Assembly: GCF_011045015.1 (NCBI RefSeq)
Contig: NZ_JAAKZY010000013.1
Location: 1-64,000, forward strand
Length of the DNA stretch: 64,000 nt
Reading direction: 5' to 3'
Origin: Streptomyces scabichelini
GTDB lineage: Bacteria > Actinomycetota > Actinomycetes > Streptomycetales > Streptomycetaceae
Shown here: positions 9,343-18,833 of the stretch, piece by piece
Layout of the letters: the number at the start of each line of letters is the position of its first letter
How positions within the stretch are numbered: position 1 is the stretch's first letter
Translations under genes and position numbers: made by a program
Notes under the pieces: model-generated
The model's input: the letters and a program-made list of their open reading frames with translations, nothing else
Told to the model about the DNA's origin: nothing
Database searches by the model: none

Positions 9343-11505
9343 TCAGCTTTGCACGGCGAGGACCAGCGGCAACACTCCCTGCGCGCCGGTCCTCCGGAGG
9401 ATGCGCGCGGCCACCGCGAGCGTCCAGCCGGTCTCGGTCAGATCGTCCACGAGCAGTACGGGACCCTGGGCCTGCACGAGGGACTCGGCCAGGGCGGGAG
9501 GCACCGCCAGTGCCCCGTCGAGTGCCTTGAGCCGCTGCGCGCTGTTGCTCCTGGAGACCTGAGCCGCCTCGGCTCCAGCCGTGTACTCCAGCGAGCCCAG
9601 CAACGGCAGGCGCCCGATCTCGGCGATCCGCGCTCCCAGTGACTGGATCAGGCGCGGTCGGCTGTGCGAGGCCATGGTGACGACGCCGACCGGGCGTGGC
9701 TGCGCGTCGGGGCTCCCTGAAGCCCAGCCGCCGGGCCCCTTCGCCCAGTCGGCCAGCACTCCGATCACGGCCTTCACCACATCGTCCGGAACGGGTCCGT
9801 CAGGGGCCTGGGGTGCGAGCATCGGCCGCAGCCGGTTGCCCCAGCCGATGTCAGAGAGCCGGCCCAACGCCCGCCCGGACGAGGCCTGTTCGCCGGCCGG
9901 GATACGTCCCTTCAGGTCGACACCGATCGAGGGCAGGCCTGTCGGCCACATCTTGCGGGGCTCTACCTCGACACCCGCGCGGCCGAGCTCACCGCGCGCG
10001 GAGTCCAGTGCGGCGGGGGAGACGGTGTCGGTGAACCTCGGTCCGGCGCAACTGTCGCAGCGCCCGCACGGAGCCGCCCCCTCGTCGTCCAACTGCCGCC
10101 GCAGGAACTCCATCCGGCAGCCGGTCGTCGTCACGTAGTCGCGCATCGCCTGCTGCTCGGCGGCACGCTGCTTGGCCACCCAGGCATAGCGCTCGGCGTC
10201 GTACGTCCACGGGGCCCCCGTGGAGATCCAGCCGCCCTTGACCCGCTGTACCGCGCCGTCCACATCCAGGACCTTGAGCATCGTCTCGAGCCGGGACCGG
10301 CGCAGCTCCACCAGCGGTTCGAGGGCGGGCAGCGAGAGCGGCCTGCCCGCCTGCGCGAGGGCGTCCAGCGTGCGCCGTACCTGCTCCTCCGGAGGGAAGG
10401 CGATCGAGGCGAAGTACTGCCAGATCGCCTCGTCCTCCTTGCCCGGCAGGAGCAGCACCTCTGCGTGCTCCACACCACGCCCCGCGCGTCCCACCTGCTG
10501 GTAGTACGCGATGGGGGACGACGGCGACCCCAGGTGCACCACGAATCCGAGGTCGGGCTTGTCGAAGCCCATGCCCAGCGCGGATGTGGCGACCAGGGCC
10601 TTGACACGGTTGGCGAGCAGATCTTCTTCGGCTTGCTGTCGGTCCGCGTTCTCCGTCTTTCCCGTGTACGACGCCACCGTGTGCCCGCACTGCCGCAGGA
10701 ACACGGTGACCTCCTCGGCCGCCGCCACCGTGAGCGTGTAGATGATCCCGGAACCAGGCAGTTCGTCGAGGTGCTCGGCGAGCCAGGCCATCCGGTGGGC
10801 GGCGTCCGGCAGTCGCAGCACGCCGAGGCTCAGACTCTCCCGGTCCAGTGGGCCGCGCAGGACGAGCGCGTCCGCGCTGCCGCCGGTGCCCAACTGCTCG
10901 GCCACATCGGCCGTCACGCGCGCGTTGGCCGTCGCGGTGGTGGCCAGGACCGGGACGCCGGGCGGGAGATCGGCCAGCATGGTGCGCAGCCTGCGGTAGT
11001 CCGGCCGGAAGTCGTGACCCCAGTCGGAGATGCAGTGCGCCTCGTCGACCACCAGGAGGCCGGTCGCCGCGGCGAGTTTCGGCAGTACCTGATCGCGGAA
11101 GTCGGGGTTGTTGAGCCGCTCCGGGCTCACCAGGAGTACATCGACCTCACCCGCGGCCACCTCGTCCTGGATCGTGTCCCACTGCTCTGTGTTGGACGAG
11201 TTGATGGTTCGCGCGTGGATTCCGGCGCGCGCTGCCGCCTCGACCTGGTTGCGCATGAGCGCGAGGAGTGGGGAGACGATGACCGTGGGGCCCGCGCCCT
11301 GCTCCCGCAGCAGCGCGGTCGCGACGAAGTACACCGCGGACTTGCCCCAGCCGGTGCGCTGCACGACCAGGGCTCTGCGCTTGTCGGCGACGAGCGCCTC
11401 GATGGCGCGCCACTGGTCCTCGCGCAGCCGGGCCTCGCCCGCCCGGGCGCCGACGAGGCGGGCGAGAACGGTATCGGCCGCAGTACGCAGGTCTTCGTTG
11501 CTCAT
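9343..11505 (-). CDS. recQ: RecQ-family DNA helicase with C-terminal phosphoribosyltransferase domain
   Basis: 720 aa from ATG 11505. The helicase part has Walker A TGWGKS (51-56), DEAH box [16 protein letters not shown] (154-157), motif [10 protein letters not shown], and the RecQ zinc site of four Cys (C-R-M-E-F-L ... C-G-R-C-D-S-C). Instead of an HRDC domain, the C-terminus carries [13 protein letters not shown], the PRPP-binding loop of type I phosphoribosyltransferases. The helicase should unwind DNA 3'-5' in repair and recombination. The role of the PRTase-like domain is unknown. This fusion recurs in Actinobacteria. Confidence 0.88.
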   Translation of the reverse strand: MSNEDLRTAADTVLARLVGARAGEARLREDQWRAIEALVADKRRALVVQRTGWGKSAVYFVATALLREQGAGPTVIVSPLLALMRNQVEAAARAGIHARTINSSNTEQWDTIQDEVAAGEVDVLLVSPERLNNPDFRDQVLPKLAAATGLLVVDEAHCISDWGHDFRPDYRRLRTMLADLPPGVPVLATTATANARVTADVAEQLGTGGSADALVLRGPLDRESLSLGVLRLPDAAHRMAWLAEHLDELPGSGIIYTLTVAAAEEVTVFLRQCGHTVASYTGKTENADRQQAEEDLLANRVKALVATSALGMGFDKPDLGFVVHLGSPSSPIAYYQQVGRAGRGVEHAEVLLLPGKEDEAIWQYFASIAFPPEEQVRRTLDALAQAGRPLSLPALEPLVELRRSRLETMLKVLDVDGAVQRVKGGWISTGAPWTYDAERYAWVAKQRAAEQQAMRDYVTTTGCRMEFLRRQLDDEGAAPCGRCDSCAGPRFTDTVSPAALDSARGELGRAGVEVEPRKMWPTGLPSIGVDLKGRIPAGEQASSGRALGRLSDIGWGNRLRPMLAPQAPDGPVPDDVVKAVIGVLADWAKGPGGWASGSPDAQPRPVGVVTMASHSRPRLIQSLGARIAEIGRLPLLGSLEYTAGAEAAQVSRSNSAQRLKALDGALAVPPALAESLVQAQGPVLLVDDLTETGWTLAVAARILRRTGAQGVLPLVLAVQS

Positions 11506-11638
11506 GACCCCATGCAACCCGATGGGTCGGACATCGCGCGAACGAGTCCGCCGAGCTGTGGACAACTTCTGACGTGGTCATGGTCGTGGTTGTCCACAGG
11601 GCAAAGCGGAATCCTGGGATCCGCGGGATGGTCGCCAC

Positions 11639-13303
11639 ATGACGAATCACAGCGAAGCGGCCGGGACTTCCGGCAACGGTGACATCAGCGGGTACGACGG
11701 GCGTGGGGAGGACGCCCGGAGCGCCGGACATGGGGAAGAGCCGGTGTCTCGCGAGCATGACGGTCGCGGGCCTGGCGGGCACGGGGAAGCTCGGGGAGGC
11801 AGCGGGCAGGGGGAAGGCAATGGACAAAGGGAAGATCGTGCCGGTGAAGATGCCGCCTGCACGGGAGGCGATCCGGCCGGTGCCTCGTGCGCCGAGCACC
11901 AGGTCACACTCCGTACTCCGGCCGAACTGGCCGACGCTCTTCCGTACCTGCTCGGGTACCGGCCCGAGGACAGCATCGTGCTCGTCGCGCTGCACGACCG
12001 TGACGGACGTGGCCGGTTCGGCGGGCGCGCACGGCTGGGCATCCCAGGCCACGAGGACGACTGGCCGGCCGTGGCCGAGCAGCTGGCGCACGGGCTCGTC
12101 AAAGGAAGCGAACGCAGGGGCGCACCGGTCGAGAGCATGGTCGCCTTCCTCTGTCAGGACCCCCAGGACGGCGAGTCGGGGCAGGAGGCCATGGAACGCC
12201 TGCGCCCGCTCGCGCAGCTGCTGCGCAAGGCCTGCGGCGTTCTCGACGTCCCTGTGGTGGAGGCTCTGTGCATCTCGGACGGCCGCTTCTGGTCGTACTG
12301 CTGCCCCAGTGAACAGTGCTGTCCTTCCGGCGGGACGCCCATGGGCCTGCCCGGCACGTCGGTCCTGGCCGCCGCCGCGACGTACGCTGGTCTCCAAGTG
12401 CGGGGCACTCTACGGGAGTTGAGGGCGCGGCTCGTTCCCTGGGAGACCGCGGCGGCGCTGGAGCAGGAATCCGCGCTGGACGCCGTGAGCATGGCCCTCA
12501 TTCCCAGGATCCTAGACGACGAGAGCCGTGCGGACGTGGCGGCCCAGACCATTGAACTGGCCGACCGGATCATGCGCCGGTTCGCCGATGCCCCACCCTT
12601 GTCCGGCACCCTTCCGGCGGATCTCCGGGACGACGGGCTACTCGGTCATGACGAGGCCGCCACGCTCATCCTCGGCCTCCAGGACCGCACGACGCGCGAC
12701 AGGGCGGCTGAGTGGATGGAGGGTGATGAGGCGGGTCCCGCGCTACGTCTCTGGCGTGCCCTGGCCCGCCGCTGCGTCGGTCCGTACGGCGAGCACGCCG
12801 CGGCGCCGCTCACTCTCGCGGGATGGGTCGCCTGGTCTTCCGGCGACGAGCTGGAGGCCCGGGAAGCCCTCGCCATGGCACTCGGCGCGGATCCCGGATA
12901 TCTCTTCGCACGCCTTCTGCACCAGGCGTGCAACGAGGGGCTGGATCCGGAGTCGATTCGCCGGTGCCTTCGGAAAGAACGTACCGATCGGACTGGTGCC
13001 GAGGTGGGGGCCGAGGAGAGTGCTTCCCCGGCGTCGCGGACCGGAACCGACGGGTCGGCCAGGCACACCCCGGCGCAGTCGACACGGGTGGTTTCCCGTC
13101 GCCGACGCAGGACGCGGTCCACAGACGGTGCCCGCAGCCGTCCGAGCCGGCGTTCCCCCGGGACGGGAGGCACGCGCCACAACCGGCCCGCCGCCGAGGG
13201 CCCTCCCGCAGCCGAAGGGCCCGGCCGGGCTGCCGGCGGCACGGGCAGCGTTCCTCGATCTCAGCGAGGGGCCGGCCGCCACGAAACGAAGAGGGACACA
13301 TGA
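11639..13303 (+). CDS. DUF4192 domain-containing protein
   Basis: 554 aa, ATG start. Residues ~1-85 are Gly/Glu-rich and likely disordered. DUF4192 begins near residue 88 (VTLRTPAELADALPYLLGYRPEDSIVLVAL) and runs to about 450. The last ~100 residues are Arg/Ser-rich and unstructured. The family is confined to actinobacteria, is cytosolic, and has no known activity. It is divergent from recQ with about 130 bp between them, as in other Streptomyces. Confidence 0.8.
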   Translation: MTNHSEAAGTSGNGDISGYDGRGEDARSAGHGEEPVSREHDGRGPGGHGEARGGSGQGEGNGQREDRAGEDAACTGGDPAGASCAEHQVTLRTPAELADALPYLLGYRPEDSIVLVALHDRDGRGRFGGRARLGIPGHEDDWPAVAEQLAHGLVKGSERRGAPVESMVAFLCQDPQDGESGQEAMERLRPLAQLLRKACGVLDVPVVEALCISDGRFWSYCCPSEQCCPSGGTPMGLPGTSVLAAAATYAGLQVRGTLRELRARLVPWETAAALEQESALDAVSMALIPRILDDESRADVAAQTIELADRIMRRFADAPPLSGTLPADLRDDGLLGHDEAATLILGLQDRTTRDRAAEWMEGDEAGPALRLWRALARRCVGPYGEHAAAPLTLAGWVAWSSGDELEAREALAMALGADPGYLFARLLHQACNEGLDPESIRRCLRKERTDRTGAEVGAEESASPASRTGTDGSARHTPAQSTRVVSRRRRRTRSTDGARSRPSRRSPGTGGTRHNRPAAEGPPAAEGPGRAAGGTGSVPRSQRGAGRHETKRDT

Positions 13304-13837
13304 GGAGGGACACATGAGGAGGGGAGGGAGACATGAGGGTGGGGGAGCGGTACGGAGCGGTGCCGACGGCCTGGCTTCGAGGTCGCAGTCGGCGGTTATG
13401 GGTGACGATCTGGGGGTGGACGGCGCTCGGGTGGGTGCTGCTCTGTTCGTCGGCCGGACGTCGGCGGGCATTGCCCAAGCTCTGGGCCGGGCCCCAGCGG
13501 TTGTTGCTCCGGATCCGCCCCGGGCCGCCGCCCCAGCGCGAGCCACTCCCGGCCACGGATGGGCAGCTCCAGGCACGAAACCCGGGCTCCCCAGACGCGC
13601 TCGCCCTGCCCGGGGTCCTCGCTCCTCCTGCGCTGCCCTCACACCCAAGCGTCCCAGCTCACCGCCCTTCAGCCGGCTTCCGCGAACGCGGGCGTGACCC
13701 GGGAGGGGCCTGCTCCGTTCACCTGATTGGCGCAGTCCGCGACCGGGCCGCGCCGCCACATCGCCCTCGCCCCTCCGGAGCCCTCCACACGACGCCGAGC
13801 GCGCACTCAGCGCACGGAGCGCAGAAGAAGCCACCCC
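13304..13837. other. 534-bp stretch without a convincing gene
   Basis: It begins with a short tandem run of AGGAGGGA-type purine repeats just after the DUF4192 stop. Frames are open only through GC bias. I see no clear promoter or hairpin. Confidence 0.35.
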
Positions 13838-15913
13838 ATGCCCCTGCTCACCCCACCCTCCGCCTCCGACGGCGATCACCCTCTCCTGCACGGGCTCGCA
13901 CAGCCCCGCAGGAGGTCAGCCGGTGTCACGAGCTCACAGGCACCGTTCCTGGCGCCTCGCCGGACCATGAACCTGCCACCCACGCACACCGCTCTGATCT
14001 GTGTCGCCCTTCCGGGGCTCGCGATCTCCTCGGAGCGGGGGCAGCTGACAGGCCGGGGTCTGGAGGGCTTCTACCGTGGGGGACGGCGCATGCTCTCCCG
14101 ATGCCAACTGCGGGTCGCGGGGAGGGAACCGCTCGCGGTCCAGGCCCGGATGCTCGCGGCCGACCAGGCCCGTTTCGTGGCGACGCTGAGTCTGTCCGAC
14201 GACGGCGGCCCCGACCCGGACGTCGTCGTCGAGCGGACACGCTATGCGGACGGCACGGAGCGGATCACCCTGCGCAGCGCGGCCCACCACCATCTGAGAC
14301 TGCCCGTCGAGGTGGCGCTCGGCACGGACCTGGCGGAGCTGGGCGCGGTCGCCTCGGGGCGAGCCGGTCCTGAACTGCCTGCCAGCGTTCACGACTCCGG
14401 AATGCGGTGGTCCTGTGCCACCGGGCACTCCGTCGTCACCGCCGACCCGCCGCCCGCGGACGCGCTGGCCTCGGCAGGGCTACTGCGCTGGGAACTCGAA
14501 CTGCCTCCCGGCGGAGCCCGAAACGTTGAGCTGAGGGTACGGCCGGCCGGTGCGGGGCCCATCCGAGCGGTGGGACGCAGCGCCACGAGCCCTCTCGCCC
14601 CGGCACGAGCCGTGGGCGACGACCCCAGGGCCCAGGCGCTCCTCCGCACGAGCATCGAGGACCTTCAGGCGCTGATGGTGCGGGACCCGGCACATCCGGC
14701 CGACACGCACGTCGCGGCCGGCACACCGTGGCGTTGCGGCATGGCTCCGGCCGAGGCGCTCGCCGCGGCACGGATGACCCTGCCGCTCGGCACCCGGCTC
14801 GTGGTGGGCACCTTGCGCACCCTCGCCCGGACCCAACTCGCGGGGCCGGGAGCGCAGTCCGGCGTGATACCAGGACCGCGACGGGACGCCGGCCCGCATC
14901 TGCCACCGAGCTGTACGGGCGTCGAGGCCACCCTGCTGTTCCCCGTGCTCCTCGCAGAGGCCTGGCGGTGGGGGCTTCCCGAGCGGGAGATCGAGGAGTT
15001 GCTGCCCACAGCCGAGCGTTGCCTTCAGTGGTTGCGGCGCTCGGTCGGGGACGGCACGTATCTGCCCGACCCGCACCCCGGTGGACCGCGGCGTTGTGAG
15101 ACACAGGCGTACGCCCACCGGGTCGCGCTGCTGGGTGCTGATCTCCTCGACGCTCACGGCGGGACAGACGGTGCAGGCCTACGGCAGTGGGCACAGGAGA
15201 TGAGATCAGCCTTCCGGGAGGACTTCTGGATCGAGGACAGGGGTGGTGGCAGACCGGCAGCGGCTCGTACCTCGGACGGGCGGCTCATACCGCACCTCGG
15301 CGCGAGCAGCGTCCACCTGCTCGACACCGGCCTGCTCGGCGCGGGTGCGTCGGCCCCGGGACTGCTCGACAAGGTGCAGACCGAACAGCTCGCGCGGCTG
15401 ATCGGCGGCCCCGCCATGGACTCGGGCTGGGGGCTGCGGAGCCTTGGTGTGAAGGACGTGGCGTACAACCCGTTCGGGCATCGCGGTGGGGCCGTGCGGG
15501 TTTACGAGACGGCTGTCGCCGTCGCGGGACTGGCCGCCGCGGGCTATGAGAAGGAGGCGAGTTCGCTGCTGCGCGGTGTGCTGTCGGCGGCCGAGGCCTT
15601 CGGCCATCGGCTTCCTGAGATGTACTCGGGCGAGCAGCGCACGGAAGGGGGCTCCCCGGTGCCGCACCCGGCGGCCTGCCGACCGGCGGCCACGGCCGCG
15701 GCCGCCGGCGTGCTCCTCCTCACCGCCCTCACCGGAATCCGCCCCGATGCCCCCGCCGGGACGGTGACGCTGCGACCGATTCGCAGTGCGCCGTTGGGCG
15801 AGATCGGCCTGACCGGTCTGCGCGTCGCGGGCGCCCCTTTTTCCGTACGTGTCAGCAGGCTCGGCCTCGCCATGGTCGAGGAGGCGGCCGACGGGCTGCA
15901 ACTGGGAGTGTGA
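13838..15913 (+). CDS. glycogen debranching-enzyme-like protein (amylo-1,6-glucosidase fold)
   Basis: 691 aa from ATG 13838. An internal ATG at 13967 (MNLPPTHTALICVALPG) is an alternative start. The N-terminal beta-rich domain (ERGQLTGRGLEGFYRGGRRMLSR) resembles the N-terminal domain of bacterial glycogen debranching enzymes. The C-terminal half (DSGWGLRSLGVKDVAYNPFGHRGGAVRVYETAVAVAGL) matches an (alpha/alpha)6 glucosidase toroid. It probably acts on alpha-glucans or trehalose-type sugars, but the sequence gives no substrate. It is followed 144 bp later by the NUDIX regulator gene. Confidence 0.72.
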   Translation: MPLLTPPSASDGDHPLLHGLAQPRRRSAGVTSSQAPFLAPRRTMNLPPTHTALICVALPGLAISSERGQLTGRGLEGFYRGGRRMLSRCQLRVAGREPLAVQARMLAADQARFVATLSLSDDGGPDPDVVVERTRYADGTERITLRSAAHHHLRLPVEVALGTDLAELGAVASGRAGPELPASVHDSGMRWSCATGHSVVTADPPPADALASAGLLRWELELPPGGARNVELRVRPAGAGPIRAVGRSATSPLAPARAVGDDPRAQALLRTSIEDLQALMVRDPAHPADTHVAAGTPWRCGMAPAEALAAARMTLPLGTRLVVGTLRTLARTQLAGPGAQSGVIPGPRRDAGPHLPPSCTGVEATLLFPVLLAEAWRWGLPEREIEELLPTAERCLQWLRRSVGDGTYLPDPHPGGPRRCETQAYAHRVALLGADLLDAHGGTDGAGLRQWAQEMRSAFREDFWIEDRGGGRPAAARTSDGRLIPHLGASSVHLLDTGLLGAGASAPGLLDKVQTEQLARLIGGPAMDSGWGLRSLGVKDVAYNPFGHRGGAVRVYETAVAVAGLAAAGYEKEASSLLRGVLSAAEAFGHRLPEMYSGEQRTEGGSPVPHPAACRPAATAAAAGVLLLTALTGIRPDAPAGTVTLRPIRSAPLGEIGLTGLRVAGAPFSVRVSRLGLAMVEEAADGLQLGV

Positions 15914-16029
15914 GCTTGTGGGACTCGACGGGATCAAGAGCGACGGAATCAAGACTGGCGGCCTCCTATGACGTCCCTTCCGGAGCGAAGTGGATCAGCC
16001 ATCCGGGCGACCGGTGAAAGGAGTGCTTA

Positions 16030-16044
16030 TCGTCAGGCAGACGA
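16030..16044. promoter_or_regulatory. candidate NrtR-type operator
   Basis: The inverted repeat TCGTC-N5-GACGA sits 14 bp before the NUDIX-regulator start, within TTATCGTCAGGCAGACGAC. NrtR-family proteins usually autoregulate through such palindromes. Confidence 0.5.
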
Positions 16045-16057
16045 CTATGATCGCGGC

Positions 16058-16816
16058 ATGCCTTACGACCCGTCAGCCTTTCCGCCCTTCGCCGTCACCG
16101 TTGACCTGGTCGTATTGACCGTGCGTCGCCACGCCCTGTGCGCGCTGGCGGTACGGAGGGGCGAGCCCCCGTTCCAGGGGCGGTGGGCGCTGCCCGGCGG
16201 CTTCGTACGGCCCGACGAGGACCTGGCGCAGGCCGCCGCGCGGGAGCTGGTCGAGGAGACCGGGCTGTGCGCTCACGACCCGGATGCCCCCGCACAGGAC
16301 AACGGAGCGCACCTGGAGCAGCTCGCCACCTACGGCGACCCCAAGCGGGACCCGAGGATGAGGGTCGTCAGCGTTGCTCATCTTGCGCTCGCCCCCGATC
16401 TGCCCGCGCCCCGGGCGGGCGGCGACGCGAACAGCGCGCGTTGGGCCCCCGTCGAGGAACTGCTCCAGCGGGGCGGCTATGGCCGGGACGGCGAACAGGC
16501 GGCGCCGCTCGCCTTCGACCACGCCCAGATCTTGGCCGACGGGGTGGAGCGCGCCCGTTCCAAGATCGAGTACTCGTCGCTGGCCACTGCCTTCTGCCCC
16601 ACCGAGTTCACCGTCGGCGAGCTGCGTCGTGTGTACGAGGCGGTGTGGGGAGTGGCCCTCGACCCCCGCAACTTCCACCGCAAGGTGACCGGCACCCCGG
16701 GCTTCCTCGTCCCCACCGGCGGTACGACCACCCGGCAGGGCGGTCGCCCCGCCCAGCTCTTCCGCGCGGGCGGCGCCACACTGCTCAACCCGCCGATGCT
16801 GCGCCCAGAGGTCTGA
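16058..16816 (+). CDS. NrtR-like NUDIX-fold transcriptional regulator or hydrolase
   Basis: 252 aa from ATG 16058. A NUDIX box lies around residues 49-70 (GGFVRPDEDLAQAAARELVEETG: G-x5-E-x7-REL-x2-E-x-G). The C-terminal ~80 residues (FTVGELRRVYEAVWGVALDPRNFHRKV, then a glycine-rich tail) are the winged-helix domain of NrtR-type proteins, which sense ADP-ribose or NAD status and repress NAD-metabolism genes. The NUDIX glutamates look intact, so hydrolase activity is possible. No NAD gene is adjacent, so targets beyond itself are unknown. Confidence 0.82.
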   Translation: MPYDPSAFPPFAVTVDLVVLTVRRHALCALAVRRGEPPFQGRWALPGGFVRPDEDLAQAAARELVEETGLCAHDPDAPAQDNGAHLEQLATYGDPKRDPRMRVVSVAHLALAPDLPAPRAGGDANSARWAPVEELLQRGGYGRDGEQAAPLAFDHAQILADGVERARSKIEYSSLATAFCPTEFTVGELRRVYEAVWGVALDPRNFHRKVTGTPGFLVPTGGTTTRQGGRPAQLFRAGGATLLNPPMLRPEV

Positions 16817-16907
16817 CACCGGACACGGGCCCAACCCGTACGAGGCCCGTCCCGGAGTGGGATCAAGGTGCCCGAAAAACCGTACATATCGCGCTATCTT
16901 GCGTTGG

Positions 16908-18671
16908 GTGATCCAGGCCATCGGACTGACCAGCAACCCCCGCAAGGAGCTTCCGCCCGCTGTCGACGACGTGTCCTTCGAGGCACACGCGGGCCGCGTC
17001 ACGGCGCTCCTAGGAGCGCCGGGCGCAGGCAAGACCACGGTGCTGAGGCTCATGCTCGAACTCCAGCAGGGGCGCGGAATCACCCACTTCAGAGGCCGTC
17101 CGCTGCACCGTATCGCCCATCCCGCACGCGAAGTGGGCGTCCTCCTCGGAGAGGTGCCCGGCCATCCGGCGCGCACCGTCCGCGGTCAACTCCGTATGTT
17201 GTGCGCCGCTGTGGGCGTGCCCGTCCGGCGCGCCGACGAAGTCCTCGAAGTGGTCGGCCTCGTCAGCCTGCGCGACGAACGCCTCAGCGCGCTATCCCGC
17301 GGTATGGACCGTCGCCTCGGCCTGGCCTGTGCGTTGCTGCCCGATCCGCACACGCTCGTGCTCGATGACCCCGCGGACGGGCTCTCCGCCCGCGAGAGCC
17401 GCTGGCTGCACGGAGTTCTGCGCGCGTACGCCGCCGACGGCGGCACCGTGCTGTTCACCACGGACGATCCGAAGGAGGCCGCGCGGATCGCCGACCAGGT
17501 CGTCACGATCGAGAAGGGCAAGCTCGTCGCCGACCAGGAAGTCGCGGACTTCGCCCGCACCCGGCTCCGGCCCCGCGTCGCCGTCCGCAGCCCCCACGCC
17601 GCCCGGCTCGCCGCCCACCTCACCAAGGAGGCTCGCACCGCACGGCGTTCCGTCGAAGTCGTGCGAGAGGGCGGCAACCGCCTCTCGGTGTACGGCAGCA
17701 CCTGTGCCGACGTCGGCGAAACCGCGTATCGCCACGGCATCCTCGTACATCAACTGGCCGACGAGATCGGCGACATGGGGTCCGCGGCCGAGCAGCGTCC
17801 CGTGAAGGCACCTCAGGAGGCCGAGGCGTCCCCGAGGCCCGCCGAGCCGGAGGGTACGGATGCGCTGTCCCCCCTCCCGCCTCCCATCACCGTCCGTCCA
17901 GGCCCCAACCCGCTGCGCCCGCTGCGCTACGAACTGCGCCGCGCGGCAGGAGTCGGCACCGGTTACCTCACCGCCGCCGCCGTGCTCATCAGCTCCGCCC
18001 TCATCTCCGTACTCCTGGCGGGGGTGGGACACACGCCACAGTCGCGCCTGCTCACCGCATGGCCGCAGCAGTTCCCACTGCCTCCCGCGGCGCTCGGCGC
18101 GGGGCTGCTCGGTGCCGTCGCCTTCGGCGACGAGTTCCGCCACCCCGCCCTGGCCGCGGATCGCGGCACCGTCCCCCGCCGCCTGGGACTGCTCGCCGCC
18201 AAACTCCTCGTCGCCGCCGCCACGGCGCTGATCCTGGCCGTCCTCACGGTGGGCGTGGACGCCGAACTGCTCTACATCGTCTACGGACGGGAGCTCGCCG
18301 GAGTTCCCGACGGCTGGCTTTCGCTGAGCGCGAGTTGGATCGGTCTTGTGGTGGGCTGCGCCTGGGCGGGTGTGCTGGCCGCGGGCATCTTCCGGTCGAC
18401 GACCGCCGGACTCGCGGCCGTTCTCACGGTGCCGGTCGTCGTCGTGCCCCTCGTGCAGAAGATCCTGGAGGGATCGTCCGTGCGGACCGCGACCGGGTTT
18501 TCGACGCGGCTGCGTCAGTTCGTGCTGGTGGACTGGCCCTTCGGGGGCGAGCGAATTCTGGCTGCGGGGGCGCGGATGATCACCCAACCCGTGGGCGGCG
18601 CGCTGATGTTGTCGCTGGCCATGCTGCTCTGCGCGTATCTGCTCACGACCCTGCGCAGCAGGGTCCGATGA
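16908..18671 (+). CDS. ABC transporter, ATPase fused to membrane domain
   Basis: 587 aa from GTG 16908. The ATPase half has Walker A GAPGAGKT (36-43), signature-like LSRGMDRR (129-136) and Walker B TLVLDDP (149-155), where the usual catalytic Glu after the aspartate is Asp154. The C-terminal half (from ~350) has about six hydrophobic helices like an ABC-2 permease, so the gene encodes a half-transporter. TATCTT at 16895-16900 ends 7 bp before the GTG, which suggests a leaderless transcript. The gene sits just upstream of whiH, as in other Streptomyces. Substrate unknown. Confidence 0.82.
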   Translation: MIQAIGLTSNPRKELPPAVDDVSFEAHAGRVTALLGAPGAGKTTVLRLMLELQQGRGITHFRGRPLHRIAHPAREVGVLLGEVPGHPARTVRGQLRMLCAAVGVPVRRADEVLEVVGLVSLRDERLSALSRGMDRRLGLACALLPDPHTLVLDDPADGLSARESRWLHGVLRAYAADGGTVLFTTDDPKEAARIADQVVTIEKGKLVADQEVADFARTRLRPRVAVRSPHAARLAAHLTKEARTARRSVEVVREGGNRLSVYGSTCADVGETAYRHGILVHQLADEIGDMGSAAEQRPVKAPQEAEASPRPAEPEGTDALSPLPPPITVRPGPNPLRPLRYELRRAAGVGTGYLTAAAVLISSALISVLLAGVGHTPQSRLLTAWPQQFPLPPAALGAGLLGAVAFGDEFRHPALAADRGTVPRRLGLLAAKLLVAAATALILAVLTVGVDAELLYIVYGRELAGVPDGWLSLSASWIGLVVGCAWAGVLAAGIFRSTTAGLAAVLTVPVVVVPLVQKILEGSSVRTATGFSTRLRQFVLVDWPFGGERILAAGARMITQPVGGALMLSLAMLLCAYLLTTLRSRVR

Positions 18672-18733
18672 CCCCGTGTGCGGCACAAGTGTTCCCTCGA
18701 TGCGCACAACTCATCGGGGGACGCCCATTTCTT

Positions 18734-18741
18734 TCCGATAA
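18734..18741 (+). promoter_or_regulatory. candidate sigma-WhiG -10 box for whiH
   Basis: TCCGATAA matches 7 of 8 bases of the GCCGATAA -10 element of WhiG/FliA-type sigma factors. It is 92 bp before the whiH start. A TAAA -35 at the expected spacing is not obvious, so this call rests on the -10 and on whiH being known as a WhiG target in S. coelicolor. Confidence 0.45.
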
Positions 18742-18833
18742 GGCGTCAATTGCGACGGGGTGAGCGATCACCCTTTCGTGTGCTTTTCACCAAAGACCTC
18801 AAGGGAGTTGGGGACGGCGCCGACAAAGGATGC

